From NCBI GenBank assembly GCA_965644295.1, contig CBFFRP010000169.1, positions 186,001 to 250,000 of the forward strand: a stretch of 64,000 nt of DNA, read 5' to 3'. A program made the translations under genes and the position numbers. This stretch comes from Paraphysomonas bandaiensis (taxonomy: Eukaryota; Chrysophyceae). This document shows, one piece after another, positions 44,849-55,726 of the stretch. The first letter of the stretch is position 1. Each line of letters begins with the position of its first letter. The notes under the pieces are model-generated. The model had not been told where the DNA came from. It worked only from the letters and a program-made list of their open reading frames with translations, and did no database searches.

Positions 44849-45240
44849 TTATGTGTTACTATTATAAAGTGTGTACTACTTACTATCAATAGTTGTGTAT
44901 TTTGCATTGATTATTTGTAAATAAGCATGGCATGTATTCTACAAAAGTAGCACAGCACGTTAGTTAGAGAGCTATACATTTCGGTACTACCTATATCTTG
45001 TAGAATATTTTCCATCGCACCGTTGAATAAAAACGGTGTTTACAATAATACATGTCAGGGCCTGGTAATCATTAATAGTAATGACATTATAATTGCAGGG
45101 AACCCATAAAGGGGCCATTAACGGTCGTTACCAGGCCCTGATACACGTCCGCATTTGAAGGTTAATACAGTAGCCACACAGCGTTGTCGAGTCAAAAACA
45201 ACAATATAGAATATAGTATAATTAACTTAATGAATCTCCA
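44849..45240. other. Convergent intergenic region
   Basis: 392 bp between the fusion gene and the DOT1-like gene. It contains the small terminal-inverted-repeat element at 45,055-45,141; nothing else recognised. Confidence 0.5.
45055..45141. mobile_element. 87-bp MITE-like element
   Basis: 14-bp perfect terminal inverted repeats, TCAGGGCCTGGTAA and TTACCAGGCCCTGA. No clear target-site duplication. A diverged right half occurs near 51,565-51,606 (GGTTACCAGGCCCCGATA). Confidence 0.6.
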
Positions 45241-46518
45241 CTACGAGGCAATTATTCTGTATATATATACTCTCGCCATTTGCCATGACATCTTATAAAA
45301 ACTGTCACTAACTAGCATCACATTGCTGCATCCCTTCGGCAGAGGCTTTAGTGATATAAAATACGAACTTGGCTTCATTCGACTAACTCTATCTCCAAGT
45401 TGCGTCATCATATCGTCTGTAAACAGCAGTGACGCACAATATACAATGTCCGCCTCTTCCCACCAATTGATCTCAAATATATCACCCGTATCAATACATA
45501 TCTCAGGCATAGGACTACTAAGTGTGTACCTCCCCCCTGGGCTCATCAGGAGGCCCAATATACGATCCCTTGACATAACTACATCAGATTCCCCTGAGCC
45601 CACAACTTCGGTAACCTCATCAGATTCACATGAGCCCACAATCTCGGCAGCAACATCAGGTTCACTCAAACTCACACCTTTGGCAGCCATATCAGGGTCA
45701 TCACAATTCATATCTTCGGTATTCGATTTGTGTATTCCTTCTACAGTGGATTGCTCATCACAAGCTTGTCTCTCACAGCTGTGTTCAACCATGGAGGGCG
45801 CACACAATCTGTCATTTTCTGAAGGGTCAGTGTTTGTATGAAATATCTCTACAACATCTCCGCGGACAAGTACCGAATCCGGATGAGCCATAAGAAACTT
45901 CTTAAATGTCTTATGGCCTGAATTTTTCAAGAGCTTCCTGTACTCTTTATGTCCTACAGTCTTACACAACGATGCCACCAACGACTCAATGTTCAGTGAC
46001 CGCGCTGGAAGATTCTCTAGTTCAGTCTGTACCATACTAATCAGATTGCAGCCCGAGGTATCCGACGCAGAAGATTTGGTGCCTGTCACCTTTGATTCTG
46101 GTGCATCAGTTACTGGTCGCTGATGTTGATTCTGGCGAGCAGCACCCAAGAGTGACTGCAGGTTGGTGCTAACTGACGACGCTGCAGCTGAGAGTTCCGG
46201 TAGTAGTTCAATTCCCCATACCTTCGAAAAAGTACTATCTGACCACAACGCAGCACACAGCACAGCAACACCGGAGCCGCATCCCAAATCAACGAACACC
46301 GCATTCTTCTTCTGAGCAGCAGAGGCGCACAAAATCTGAACAAAACTCTTCGGTACCACTTCGCCATATGTTAGCGACTTATCGTTTGCATCACGCTGAA
46401 GAGTAGACCGGTCCTTTAGGGACAGGGCCTTAGCGTGGACACCCCTGTAGAGCTCACGCAACAGCTTTACGATGAAATCATTGCGGTGCAGGGTGTTGGA
46501 ACTCTTCTTTCTATGCAT
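45241..46518 (-). CDS. DOT1-like SAM-dependent methyltransferase (425 aa)
   Basis: Start ATG at 46,518; the upstream GTG is rejected. DOT1 landmarks: LTYGEVVPKSFV (50-60), VFVDLGCGSG (74-83, SAM-binding motif I, usually DLGSGVG), WGIELL (101-106) with the acidic ribose-binding residue. After ~120 come about 200 low-complexity residues including repeated SEPDVAAEIVGS / SDVVMS units. The fold then resumes with ADIVYCASLLFTDDMM (356 onward), KPSSYFISLKPLP, and KMSWQMARVYIYRI, matching the DOT1 C-terminal strand. DOT1 methylates H3K79. The usual Asn after the V-Y/V-V strand appears replaced by C-A, so activity on H3K79 is uncertain. Confidence 0.75.
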   Translation of the reverse strand: MHRKKSSNTLHRNDFIVKLLRELYRGVHAKALSLKDRSTLQRDANDKSLTYGEVVPKSFVQILCASAAQKKNAVFVDLGCGSGVAVLCAALWSDSTFSKVWGIELLPELSAAASSVSTNLQSLLGAARQNQHQRPVTDAPESKVTGTKSSASDTSGCNLISMVQTELENLPARSLNIESLVASLCKTVGHKEYRKLLKNSGHKTFKKFLMAHPDSVLVRGDVVEIFHTNTDPSENDRLCAPSMVEHSCERQACDEQSTVEGIHKSNTEDMNCDDPDMAAKGVSLSEPDVAAEIVGSCESDEVTEVVGSGESDVVMSRDRILGLLMSPGGRYTLSSPMPEICIDTGDIFEINWWEEADIVYCASLLFTDDMMTQLGDRVSRMKPSSYFISLKPLPKGCSNVMLVSDSFYKMSWQMARVYIYRIIAS

Positions 46519-47031
46519 CGTTAGCGTCACACACGTAAATTTATTCCTTCGAAGGGTCAGTAGCCCCCCATGTGGCGTGTAAGGCTCGTATATAGATATG
46601 TGTGACTGTAGTAGTTCAGGTCAGGAGGAGTGGAGCCGACTTGTATGCATGGACATCACGCCACTGCGTATGCATGTATTATCAGTGTATTCCAGGTGGT
46701 GATACAGCAGTATGGTGAAGACTGCGGTACTACAACTCGTACAACCACTTCGTAATACATTAAATAGTACCATACGGTATGACAGGGTATACAGTTGTAT
46801 ACACATGGCGTATACTTGTGTGTACAGCGTAGGAGTACAGCAGTATATAGGTAGGTAGGTAGGTACAGCAGTGTGCAGGTATGTATTTGTATAGGTAGGT
46901 ATATGGGTGTCTCTGGAGATACGTGTGTATGTATGTATCATTGTCTCAGGCATCTTCATATTCCACCCTCACTATACATATACATATACATACCCCACCA
47001 TCCAGTGGATAGGTTCCCAAAACACCCCACA
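46519..47031. promoter_or_regulatory. Divergent promoter region (DOT1-like / UGPase)
   Basis: 513 bp with GTACAGCAG words (near 46,824-46,870), a short TAGG run (46,849-46,864) and CATATACATATACATAC just upstream of the + gene. Similar GTAC-rich words occur in the gap at 37,590-37,860. Confidence 0.4.
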
Positions 47032-48919
47032 ATGTCAGTATTCGGTTCAGATGCCCCTAGTATGTCCACTGAGGATGCAATGCGTGATTCTCTGTTAACT
47101 AACGCTCTATTGCCACCTGAACAACGCTCGAGTTTTATGTCTCTCTTTACGAGATTTTTACAACAAAAACATCAATCTTCAAAGCAGATGCAGATATTAG
47201 ATAGTCTAGGGGATGTTAATGATGTAAGATGATATGCACTGTGTTTCTATTGATGATATATCTTACTTGTGGTTATACAGGAGAGACTCTTAAAGCGTGA
47301 TAGTATACCTGCGTGTCCCTCTGATTCTGTTCTTCGACACGAGTTGTTGGACAAAGTTGTTGTCGTTCGATTGAATGGAGGGTTGGGTTCAACAATGGGA
47401 TGTCACAGTATACCCAAATGTGCTATTGAAGTTCGTAACGGACAGTCCTTTCTGGATCTGTCTATACGTCAAATAGAATATCTTAATTCTCTACATGGTG
47501 TTGATTTGCCTATCATATACTTGAATTCATTTAAAACTCACACAATCACAACGAAATTGATTCGCCGTTACAGGTATTGTTCTACTTATGTAGATGATCT
47601 GTTAATAAATCTCGCGTATTAGAAAACACAATCTTACAATCCACACCGTCCTCCAGAACTGCTTCCCGCGAATTAGCAAGACCACTTTAATGCCGATGCC
47701 CTCAGGTCCTTTCTCAGAAGACGCTCCTGAGGAATGGTAAGATGTCCAAGCTCTAAATCCAATATATACATGACTATGCTAATGTTAGGTATCCACCTGG
47801 CCATGGTGACCTGTATTACTCTCTCTGGTCGTCCGGAGTTCTGGACTCACTTCTACATGATGGAAAGGTGCTTGTATTCAACATGTATTTATAGCATTGC
47901 TACTCTCGTTGTGACTGAGAATAATTCAGGAATATATATTTGTGTCAAATATCGACAATCTGTGCGCTACTGTGGACCTGGACATACTATACCATCTCTT
48001 CTGCAATGAGGTAGATATGTGCATGGAAGTCACGAGCCCCAATCGAACTGATATAGACGGTGGATACCTCACTGTCAATGCAGATGGCAAGGTTAGTGTC
48101 GTTGTTCTGCCTGTAGTATCATGTAATGGATGTTCCAGCTGAGACTGGTAGAAATCAATGAGGTTCCGATAGAGAAACGAGACGAGTTTAAGCGCAGACA
48201 TAAACATTTCAATACTAACAACCTCTGGATTAATTTGCGAGCTCTTAAGCGCACCATGGATGCTGGGGAGGCTCCGGAACGAGTGATTGTTACGGTGTGT
48301 GATAAATGTTTTGTTGCACTACGTTTGTATTCCTTCAGATGACGAATGGATGTGCAGGAGAGGGAGGGAGGAGATATGGGGGTTACAGTACTGCAACTGG
48401 AGACCACTGCAGGATCGCTCATCAGCAAACTACCAAAGCCCCTTATAATTGGTATGCGTGCATTTATCTCTCAATGTTTCGAATAGTATGCTTCCCATTC
48501 TGTGGTTAATATTTTGAATGAAATTGCCTTGTTTATACGCAGATGTGGAAAGGAAGAGGCGGTATGTACCAGTTAAGACCACTGCTGACCTACTCCTCAT
48601 TCAGAGTGATCTATTTACAATCAAACATGGTGCCCTCTGGTTGAATTCTGATCGTATGGACCAGCCTCTTCCATTGGTAAAACTTGGTCAAGAATTTGCA
48701 TCAATTGATGATTATCAACGTCACATGAGGAACAACCGACCAAATATGCTTGAGTTGGAGCACCTCACTATTACGGGAGATGTCTATATTGGCGCGAATG
48801 TTACTCTCAAGGGCACGGTTATCATTATTGCTGTAGATGGAAGTGTAATCATGATACCAGACGGTTCGACGCTTGTGGATAAGGTGGTTACAGGAAACTT
48901 AAAAATCCTGGATCATTAG
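47032..48919 (+). CDS. UGP: UTP-glucose-1-phosphate uridylyltransferase, eight exons (488 aa)
   Basis: Exons: 47032-47223, 47281-47573, 47623-47736, 47789-47867, 47930-48091, 48139-48294, 48358-48451, 48543-48919; introns of 46-91 nt; the sum keeps frame. Residues 96-105 are NGGLGSTMGC, the nucleotide-binding loop of UGPases. Further matches: PPGHGDLYYSL, IFVSNIDNL, GKLRLVEINEVP, FNTNNLWINL, VLQLETTAGS, RYVPVKTTADLLL, and the left-handed beta-helix tail LEHLTITGDVYIG...GNLKILDH. The sixth intron's acceptor is placed 19 nt after an earlier AG because only this restores VTVLQLETTAG. The enzyme makes UDP-glucose from UTP and glucose-1-phosphate in the cytosol. Confidence 0.95.
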
Positions 48920-49840
48920 GATTTTTGCGCGACGAAATGTATGGTAGTACTCTATAATATGCGCAGTGTATAACATGACGAGTTTATTGGCTCAAAATTG
49001 AAGCTCTAGTCTATGTACTCGGTAGTTCATTAGATTGTTTATTTCTTTGTTCTATAGATTGTTGCGAGTACTATAGCCATACTTGCTTTGAAGCTGCCCT
49101 GTAGCCCGTGGGCTGTAGTCACGAGTAACGATTCTTGTTTCGTAAGTATTAATACAAAGAGATAGAATACAACATTTAGTTTCCGTATGACATACATCGG
49201 AAGAAGCGAATGTGGGTGTTATGACTAAACCCGAGGAAAAGTAAGTTCTTACTGCATATTTCATTGTATATTATGGTTAAGTAAGGCATAAGATAACAAA
49301 ACCCTTATTTATCTTTAATTTAAAAGCTGCACCTACGAGTGTTTTGTATAATCATGTTCTCATCATATATAGTTGCATGTACCTTTCTTGCGCAGTCCCA
49401 CTCTCCTCTATCAGATATCAGATGTTGCCTCTTTTGCACCATCACACTCCTTCTCGACTCCGTGTTGCTGGACACACCGGATGACCCTCATATCCCACCC
49501 CTGTCCAGCTATACACTCTCTTGCATGTGCTCTCTACCGCTGGCTAAGACAGCAAAAGATCGACGACGCTTCTTCACAGTAGGCCATAACCTTTTGCAAG
49601 ACTTCATCCACATACCTCCGAGCCACTTGGCACAATGCCTAAAGGAAGGCCACCAGATCGCCAATCTCAGCAGGGTATAGTACTGTGTTCCCCTGGTTGC
49701 CGTGAGGTACATAAGGCAGTCCCCAAAGCAAATTGCACACAATGTATGTGTAGTCTTAAGCGTTCCAGTGTTGTAGTAGTGGACTTAGATCACTGCTTTC
49801 ACTTGTCATATGCTGTACGTTGCACAACGTGTCCCCTATA
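48920..49840. other. Intergenic, no gene seen
   Basis: A 113-codon + frame (49,339-49,680) and an overlapping minus frame have no recognisable domain or splice context. I leave them unannotated. Confidence 0.45.
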
Positions 49841-50215
49841 TATTGAAGGTCTTTTTATTTAGCAATAGGCGTTAAAAACTCGTTCCAATACAGTGGCTAG
49901 TTGAATGCTAGATCTACTAGTTAGACCTCTACCCATAACTAATCGTGTCCCCTACATACACATCTCTCATATAGCGCCGGTGAGTCCTAAGACACACGAG
50001 CAGGCGAAACTCACAAACAACATCAAGAACGAAAGTGGTCGCACTTTGGTGCTTGCGGCGACGCACAAGCAGCTTCTGTAGCGTTAAATAGTAGGATAAT
50101 GGAATTTGTGCTGATTAGTTATGGGTAGAGGTCTAACTAGTATGTCTAGCATTCAACTAGCCACTATATTGGTACAGGTTTTTAACGCCTATTGCTAAAT
50201 AAACTTTCAATATAC
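49841..50215. mobile_element. Inverted pair of retrotransposon tails
   Basis: 49,841-49,945 carries the ~105-bp tail on the minus strand and 50,105-50,215 carries it on the plus strand, giving near-perfect terminal inverted repeats from TTGAAGGTC to ACTTTCAA. Between them, 49,975-50,105 matches the 3' region of the retrotransposon at 8,200-8,310. TATA lies outside both ends and may be a target duplication. It is either two tail-to-tail insertions or a compact inverted-repeat element built from a retrotransposon end. Confidence 0.65.
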
Positions 50216-50849
50216 CTTTCTTAAGATTGCAAACGCTCTATATAAATGGCTTGATTTCAAATAGTTTGATGCATTGGCAGAGCTATTACTTGCTGCTTTC
50301 ATAGCTACATTTACGAACAGTAGTACGAGCTGAGTCACATGACAGATGTTTCGTGAAAAAACAGACAACATTCCTTTCGAAGCGCAGCGACAGCGGGAGA
50401 TATTGTTTTTATAAGTCGTACATAGTACATAGTACAAAGACACATAGACTGTATTAGATAAGCATATTAGCCCCTCCTAAAGACATAACCGGGTGCATTA
50501 GATAAGCATACAGCGTTGTTACCCCCTCTTAAATACATAACCGGGTAATCGAACTATCTGTCAGCTCGATTATTTGATGAGTAATATCGAATTGAAGGTT
50601 GTGTTGGTCGTGCAGCACTAGACACCTGTTCCATATATTTCTGTATTCGTATTGATTATATAAGTAATCTGTGTCGATAGGAGTCGCAATGCACTCAGAA
50701 GATAATCGAGCTGGCAGGTAGTGCCTGTATTAGTTATCGCTTGGGTGATTTCGATCAGTGATCCTTTTGTAACCACGACTGAGCAGCAGGAATACTCTCA
50801 GGGTAATGTCATATGCTGATATATTTAATTCTCATTCTGCAGTGATGCC

Positions 50850-51250
50850 GCTCATTCTTTTCGCTCTTATACTCTGCTCGTTCCTTGGGAATGAGCTCTT
50901 GCAACATAGCGCTTTCTTGAGCCGCCTCAGCTTGGGCTTGTCGCCGGTCTTCGCTATCCCTTTATTTCTTCGAAAGCTTCAACATGCACTCAATATAAGC
51001 ATAGAATTTGAAACGGAAAATTAATAAAGCAAAAGCTGCAGTGGATAAAGATAAACGCCTCGAAGGATGGAGGCGAGAGCAAAAACTGCAAAAAACAAAC
51101 GGAAATCTTCACAGCACAAATTTATGAAGAAATAAAGGGATAGCGAAGACCGGCGACAAGCCCAAGCTGAGGCGGCTCAAGAACGCGCTACGTTGCAAGA
51201 TCTCACTCCCGAGGAACGAGCAGAGTATAAGCGCAAAAAGAATGAGGGAT
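50850..51250. pseudogene. Gene fragment in inverted duplicate
   Basis: 50,851-50,973 is the reverse complement of 51,129-51,247 with several mismatches. Read on the + strand the right arm encodes DRRQAQAEAAQERAT...LTPEERAEYKRKKNEG and a stop; the left arm reads similarly on the minus strand. The ~150 bp between also reads like a charged helix (RLEGWRREQKLQK) but contains stops. Both look like the C-terminal end of a charged helical protein, parent not identified. Confidence 0.5.
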
Positions 51251-52616
51251 AGCGCATTGCTCGATTGCTAGTATGAATCGTGGATGTGTTCGAAATGCAT
51301 TTCATTAGCTCACTACCGTTAGTGTGCTCATAAACACAACAATTGTCACAATATTATGTCTGTACAACAATTTTTTAATATTATTAACAATTATATTATT
51401 ATGTATATATACCACTATCTTTGACAGGTGCAGCAACACTTGGAGAACTGATACCAATCTACTATTAGACTGATATGATAACCACAGACTGGTAGAAGCT
51501 AATGGCGCATTAATGGGTGCCCAAATCCCTGCAACTACAATGTCCATAAATGAAATATGTCCTCGCAATTGTTATGGCATTACCATTACTGGTTACCAGG
51601 CCCCGATATCCATCCTTAGAAGATTGCTACTCTAGATAGCACATTCCAGAGTACTAATCATACTGATCTATGAATGTAGACTATTACATATTCAGATACA
51701 GAACACGTAATACATATCTACCATAAAGTGCCGGCTCATTCGACAGTCCTCCGTACTCCATAGAGTGGACTGAATGTCAACATAGATCGTCATGCTTCAA
51801 AACAATGTCCTCAACTAAATCAACACGAACAGGACACTGTGAGAAAGTATCTATACACCTCACACTCATATCAGTATATACCTTCAAGTGAGAGGGGGAA
51901 ATTATACTCGTTACTCGCCCAAGTGAAGTTATTATTCTGATGTGACTCTCTTAAGATCAGCTCAGCTCAGTTCAGGAGTATGAGTGCCTGGCTTCATGTG
52001 CACTCATACCCTGAGAGTCCGCTGGTGTTGTATGACAGTCACACACAGCATATAGAGAGTATTAGAGTGAGAAAGGAAGAGTAATGAAGCTATACAGAGA
52101 GTCTCTATGGCTCAATATGAATGCCCTTCCTCCTCTCTGTGTGTTCGAAGTAGATCAACTCTCTTGTGTGACTGCCACATAGCCATAACTTTAACGAAAC
52201 TATATCAACAACTTGTACGATCGCAGCATGTGCCAGTCCATGACATCACTATGAGTTGATGTAGCCATACATACATGTACATACAGTGCAGTGGAGTGTA
52301 TTGATGATAGAAGTGTATGGAAAGTGACAGATTTTGACTTCAATGTGTTTGGTTTTGAGGTCAACTATGAACAAATTCTCGGGATTTTTTCCTGTTTATT
52401 ATCCAAATCTAGAAATCCAGAGTTTTTTTACGAAGTATCAACAATATACGTAAAATATCAGGAATATTGACAAGTTGAAGTAAAATATCATTATCTTCTA
52501 ATGAATTTGAACTTCATTTTCATTTACTTTCTTTGACGTATGTGAATATCAACAGCACACTTCATGCATATCGACCGACTCCAAGTGATCATGTTTATAA
52601 GTAACACACTGCTCCC
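51251..52616. other. Intergenic, no gene seen
   Basis: Contains a half copy of the 87-bp element near 51,565-51,606 and short palindromic AGCTCAGCTCAG / CTCATACC segments near 51,960-52,010. The last 300 bases are the presumed promoter of the following gene. Confidence 0.45.
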
Positions 52617-54257
52617 ATGGATACATCTGCTCCAAGCGAGAATCCAGTAGCTGCTGATGATGAGATGTATGTGGCGACCTTCTCTGATCGGTTTGTCAAT
52701 GCGGTACTGCCGAAACAGACAATTGTATTGCCTGAAAACTCGAAATGTCCGACTGATATGAAGAAGTTTATATCAGGCACTGAACCACACTCTCTGATGG
52801 ATGGAGTTCGCTGTCCAGGCTGTCATCAACACTACACAAGATACAAGGGTCTTGTGAGTCGCTCCAAACAAAGCAGAAAGGATCAGCGGCGTAAACCTCA
52901 TCCTAACACTCTTGAGGAGAAAGAAGACTGCTTTATATGTTTGACTGCTGAAATGGTACGAAACGAAGATGGCTTACAGTGCCTTCGCTGTCCTGTTTGT
53001 CGAACCGACGACAAACTGCAGCAACTTCTCTTTCACCGTTGCAGCAAGGCTGGCAACATGGAGGTTTTTGTTCCACCATCTGGTCAGTGTGATGAATGTG
53101 GTTATGTTTGTCGTGTAATATGTAACTGTCCATTATGTGAAATTGCTCCACATCAGTTGGAGTTTCGCATTACTCCAGACCCTTATCATGTCACCGACGA
53201 CGAGGGAAATAAAGTACTTGTCGTGTATCCTAAGTATCCTGAGCAGGAAACTAGCCTTAGTACATATGACTTGAAAAGGCGTATGCAGTATGAATCGAAG
53301 AAATATGCTCAACTACTAGCCAACAGAAGTAGACCATCATTCACATGTGCTGTTGTCAATGCCGAATTAAGGAAGCTTGTCGCCCAGCCGGATGGATATA
53401 TAGTCCTGGCTGAACTGACTAAGAAAATTCCTGGACTTCTTGATCGAATTAATTCATCTGATTATGTCAAATCAAAAGTTATGGAAGAATATCGGAAAGA
53501 TCAGTCTGATCAAAACACATTTCAGTTAGCCCCCAATGCAGTTTTCCGCCTCGCTGAGCTTGTGAAGAAAATTGCTATAGCCACTGGAGCTGTGACTGAT
53601 GTTCAATTTGATGTAGAGCAGTTGATAAATACCATTGTCAAACACAATGCTGTGAAGGTTTTAACAGAAGAACAGATAAAGTTGCTTCAAGGTGCTGCCG
53701 ACAGAGCGAAAGTTGAGCACCCGACCAATGTGAACCGTGATATCTCTCGAGGCGGCGGTAGCAGTGTACCAAAGAGTAGTAGTATACCGAAGAGTAGCAG
53801 TGGTGATAGCAGCAGCACTACGAATAGAATTCTTGGTGTTAAGCGCAGTAGTGAGGATGCAGAAATTCTGGCCTTCACAATAACCGGAGAAAAGATAGCG
53901 AAACAGTCTGCTTGTGTGCGATACTTAGTCACCTTGAGGGAAATCGTTTTTTTTTATTTTAAGGATCTGCTAAATCAAACTCCGTCAAAAGAAGTCGCAT
54001 TAGCTGCCCTATATACCCAATGCATGCAGTCTCTTACTTCAGTATTGACTATTGTCGTTTCCCATGACCAGGACTTGGCTACTAAAATTGAAATACTTTT
54101 AGAGCCTATGCTTGAAGAAAAGATTACAAATATGGAGCTGGGATACCATATTGCTAACATGAACTCGCTTATCTCTATTGTCAATCTTAATTTGCAGAAT
54201 AAAATTAAACTAATTTCTCTGACTGTGTTATCAGGAAGTAATAAGTTGATTGAGTAG
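52617..54257 (+). CDS. Cysteine-rich zinc-binding-type protein (546 aa)
   Basis: Single open frame from ATG 52,617. The N-terminal third holds a dense cysteine set: C66-x2-C69, C105-x2-C108, C122-x2-C125-x2-C128, C142, C158-x2-C161, C165, C169, C171 and C174, with H140. Pairs such as CFIC and CPVC suggest RING- or ribbon-like zinc sites, but the spacing does not fit one named finger, so I do not assign E3 activity. Residues ~245-365 are helical; ~370-410 is a Ser-rich linker (SSVPKSSSIPKSSS); the last ~130 residues are helical and hydrophobic. No membrane segment is certain. Function unknown. Confidence 0.6.
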   Translation: MDTSAPSENPVAADDEMYVATFSDRFVNAVLPKQTIVLPENSKCPTDMKKFISGTEPHSLMDGVRCPGCHQHYTRYKGLVSRSKQSRKDQRRKPHPNTLEEKEDCFICLTAEMVRNEDGLQCLRCPVCRTDDKLQQLLFHRCSKAGNMEVFVPPSGQCDECGYVCRVICNCPLCEIAPHQLEFRITPDPYHVTDDEGNKVLVVYPKYPEQETSLSTYDLKRRMQYESKKYAQLLANRSRPSFTCAVVNAELRKLVAQPDGYIVLAELTKKIPGLLDRINSSDYVKSKVMEEYRKDQSDQNTFQLAPNAVFRLAELVKKIAIATGAVTDVQFDVEQLINTIVKHNAVKVLTEEQIKLLQGAADRAKVEHPTNVNRDISRGGGSSVPKSSSIPKSSSGDSSSTTNRILGVKRSSEDAEILAFTITGEKIAKQSACVRYLVTLREIVFFYFKDLLNQTPSKEVALAALYTQCMQSLTSVLTIVVSHDQDLATKIEILLEPMLEEKITNMELGYHIANMNSLISIVNLNLQNKIKLISLTVLSGSNKLIE

Positions 54258-54449
54258 TATAGTAGTGTCGTTAATATTTTTATATGCTTTGAACTTGCAG
54301 CGAAATTTGAATCGTGCTTGTGTAGTCTTTGCTTTCACAATGATGAATGTTAGTTATTTCACAACGTTTCAATTAAGTATGATCTAAATTCCGAGCGCCT
54401 AGCTCAAGTAGCTAAGCAAGCATTATTTTTTCTATAGCTCAATCACTAG
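54258..54449. other. Intergenic, no gene seen
   Basis: AT-rich 3' flank of the preceding gene. Confidence 0.4.
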
Positions 54450-55190
54450 GAATAGTACTACTTTCATTGACAATAACTTTTGTATTGTGGTAATAAAAAT
54501 GGTGTCCTGTTTCTCTCAAAGCATCGACAACTGGACCATAATGTATATCTCGTCTGTCTATTGTAATTACTCTAGGCCCCGTGCCCACAAGTGAAGGAAT
54601 TAACATAGTACGGCAAAGGCAAAGAATATTTCACATGTAGTACCTTGGTCGTATATATCAAATCACACACAATCCCGACACGAGCGTCAATAGTATTCTA
54701 ATATACCCCTTTCCTGATCATTAGTCTGAATTGCTCATCGTTAGGAGCAACATTAAAGGTGCTTGCCAAGACCTCACGTAATTTAAGAATATTACCAATA
54801 TTACCATTGCTTCCCGCAGTTGAGTTTTATAGCACTCTTTCTACGCTCGAGCAATAAAACGCGTTGGTATCGAGAAACTGTATTTCAAAATACACCGGTG
54901 TTGATGTTTCAGCTCGAATACCGTTTCATCTATTTCCATTGAGCAAACCCCATCAACCTCGATTGTCTTCCTGAATGTGATGTACGATTCCTCGTTACTG
55001 GAAATACATGCAATGGAGCTAACTGTTTCCTGAGAGTATCCATATTGAGGTGAGGCTTGAATAAAGAAGTAACTACTGGAAGGGTGTAGTGAGAGATGGT
55101 CCATACATCACGGCCGGGCCAACGAAGAGAAGCCTCTAATACCATGTTCCATAGCACATTGTACATTACTAGCATACAACCCACGGTCAT
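54450..55190 (-). pseudogene. Possible transposase relic
   Basis: Minus-strand frames with stops and shifts read RKTIEVDGVCSMEIDETVF and, further on, GPRVITIDRRDIHYGPVVD followed by HHFYYHNTKVIVN. This recalls the order in ISXO2/Merlin-type DDE transposases (a V-E-I-D-E catalytic block, later P-G-x-x-I-x-x-D and H-x-x-V-N). The match is weak and I saw no terminal inverted repeats. Confidence 0.3.
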
Positions 55191-55726
55191 CTAGATCAAC
55201 TATATCCAAGAAATCTACAAGGAGAACATCTGGACAATCTCATCTTCAAGAGAGTTTACCCAGAATGCAACACGATCACTCTCGACTGGATAGTGTGCTT
55301 TATATACTTCATTAGGTTGCATGTGAAACCCATCAGCTTAAGTTGTGAGTATACTACTGGCCTCTAGAGATTGCAGCACTGCACATGAGTCTGCACACTC
55401 TGCAGGAGTGACCCCAACCCACACACACACATACACATGTATGTAAACAGATACATGCTCCCTCTTGGCCCTCTCATGCTGATGGGAAGAGAGATCGATA
55501 GATTCAGAGAGAGATAACAGTTAAAAATGGGGGGTTTCTGCTCTTATAAATGGGGAATATCCAGTAGATTTTCTCAAAAATGCATCATATAAACACAGAT
55601 ACAGTAGCTATGTGTACGTGTGTAGTGTACCTATATACTGTTACATACATGTATATACATAGACACCCATCTGAGTTAAGATCACGCACAGGTACATACA
55701 TACAGTCACCTCTACAGCCTACTCTC
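55191..55726. other. Upstream region of the GH18 gene
   Basis: No coding signal. ACACAC/ATACAT-rich tracts near 55,420-55,450 and 55,620-55,670 resemble those upstream of other genes here. Confidence 0.4.

Noticed and set aside
48316-48451. UGPase exon 7 starting at the first AG (48,340)
   Set aside because: It reads a glycine-rich non-homologous frame; the acceptor at 48,357 restores the conserved QLETTAG block.
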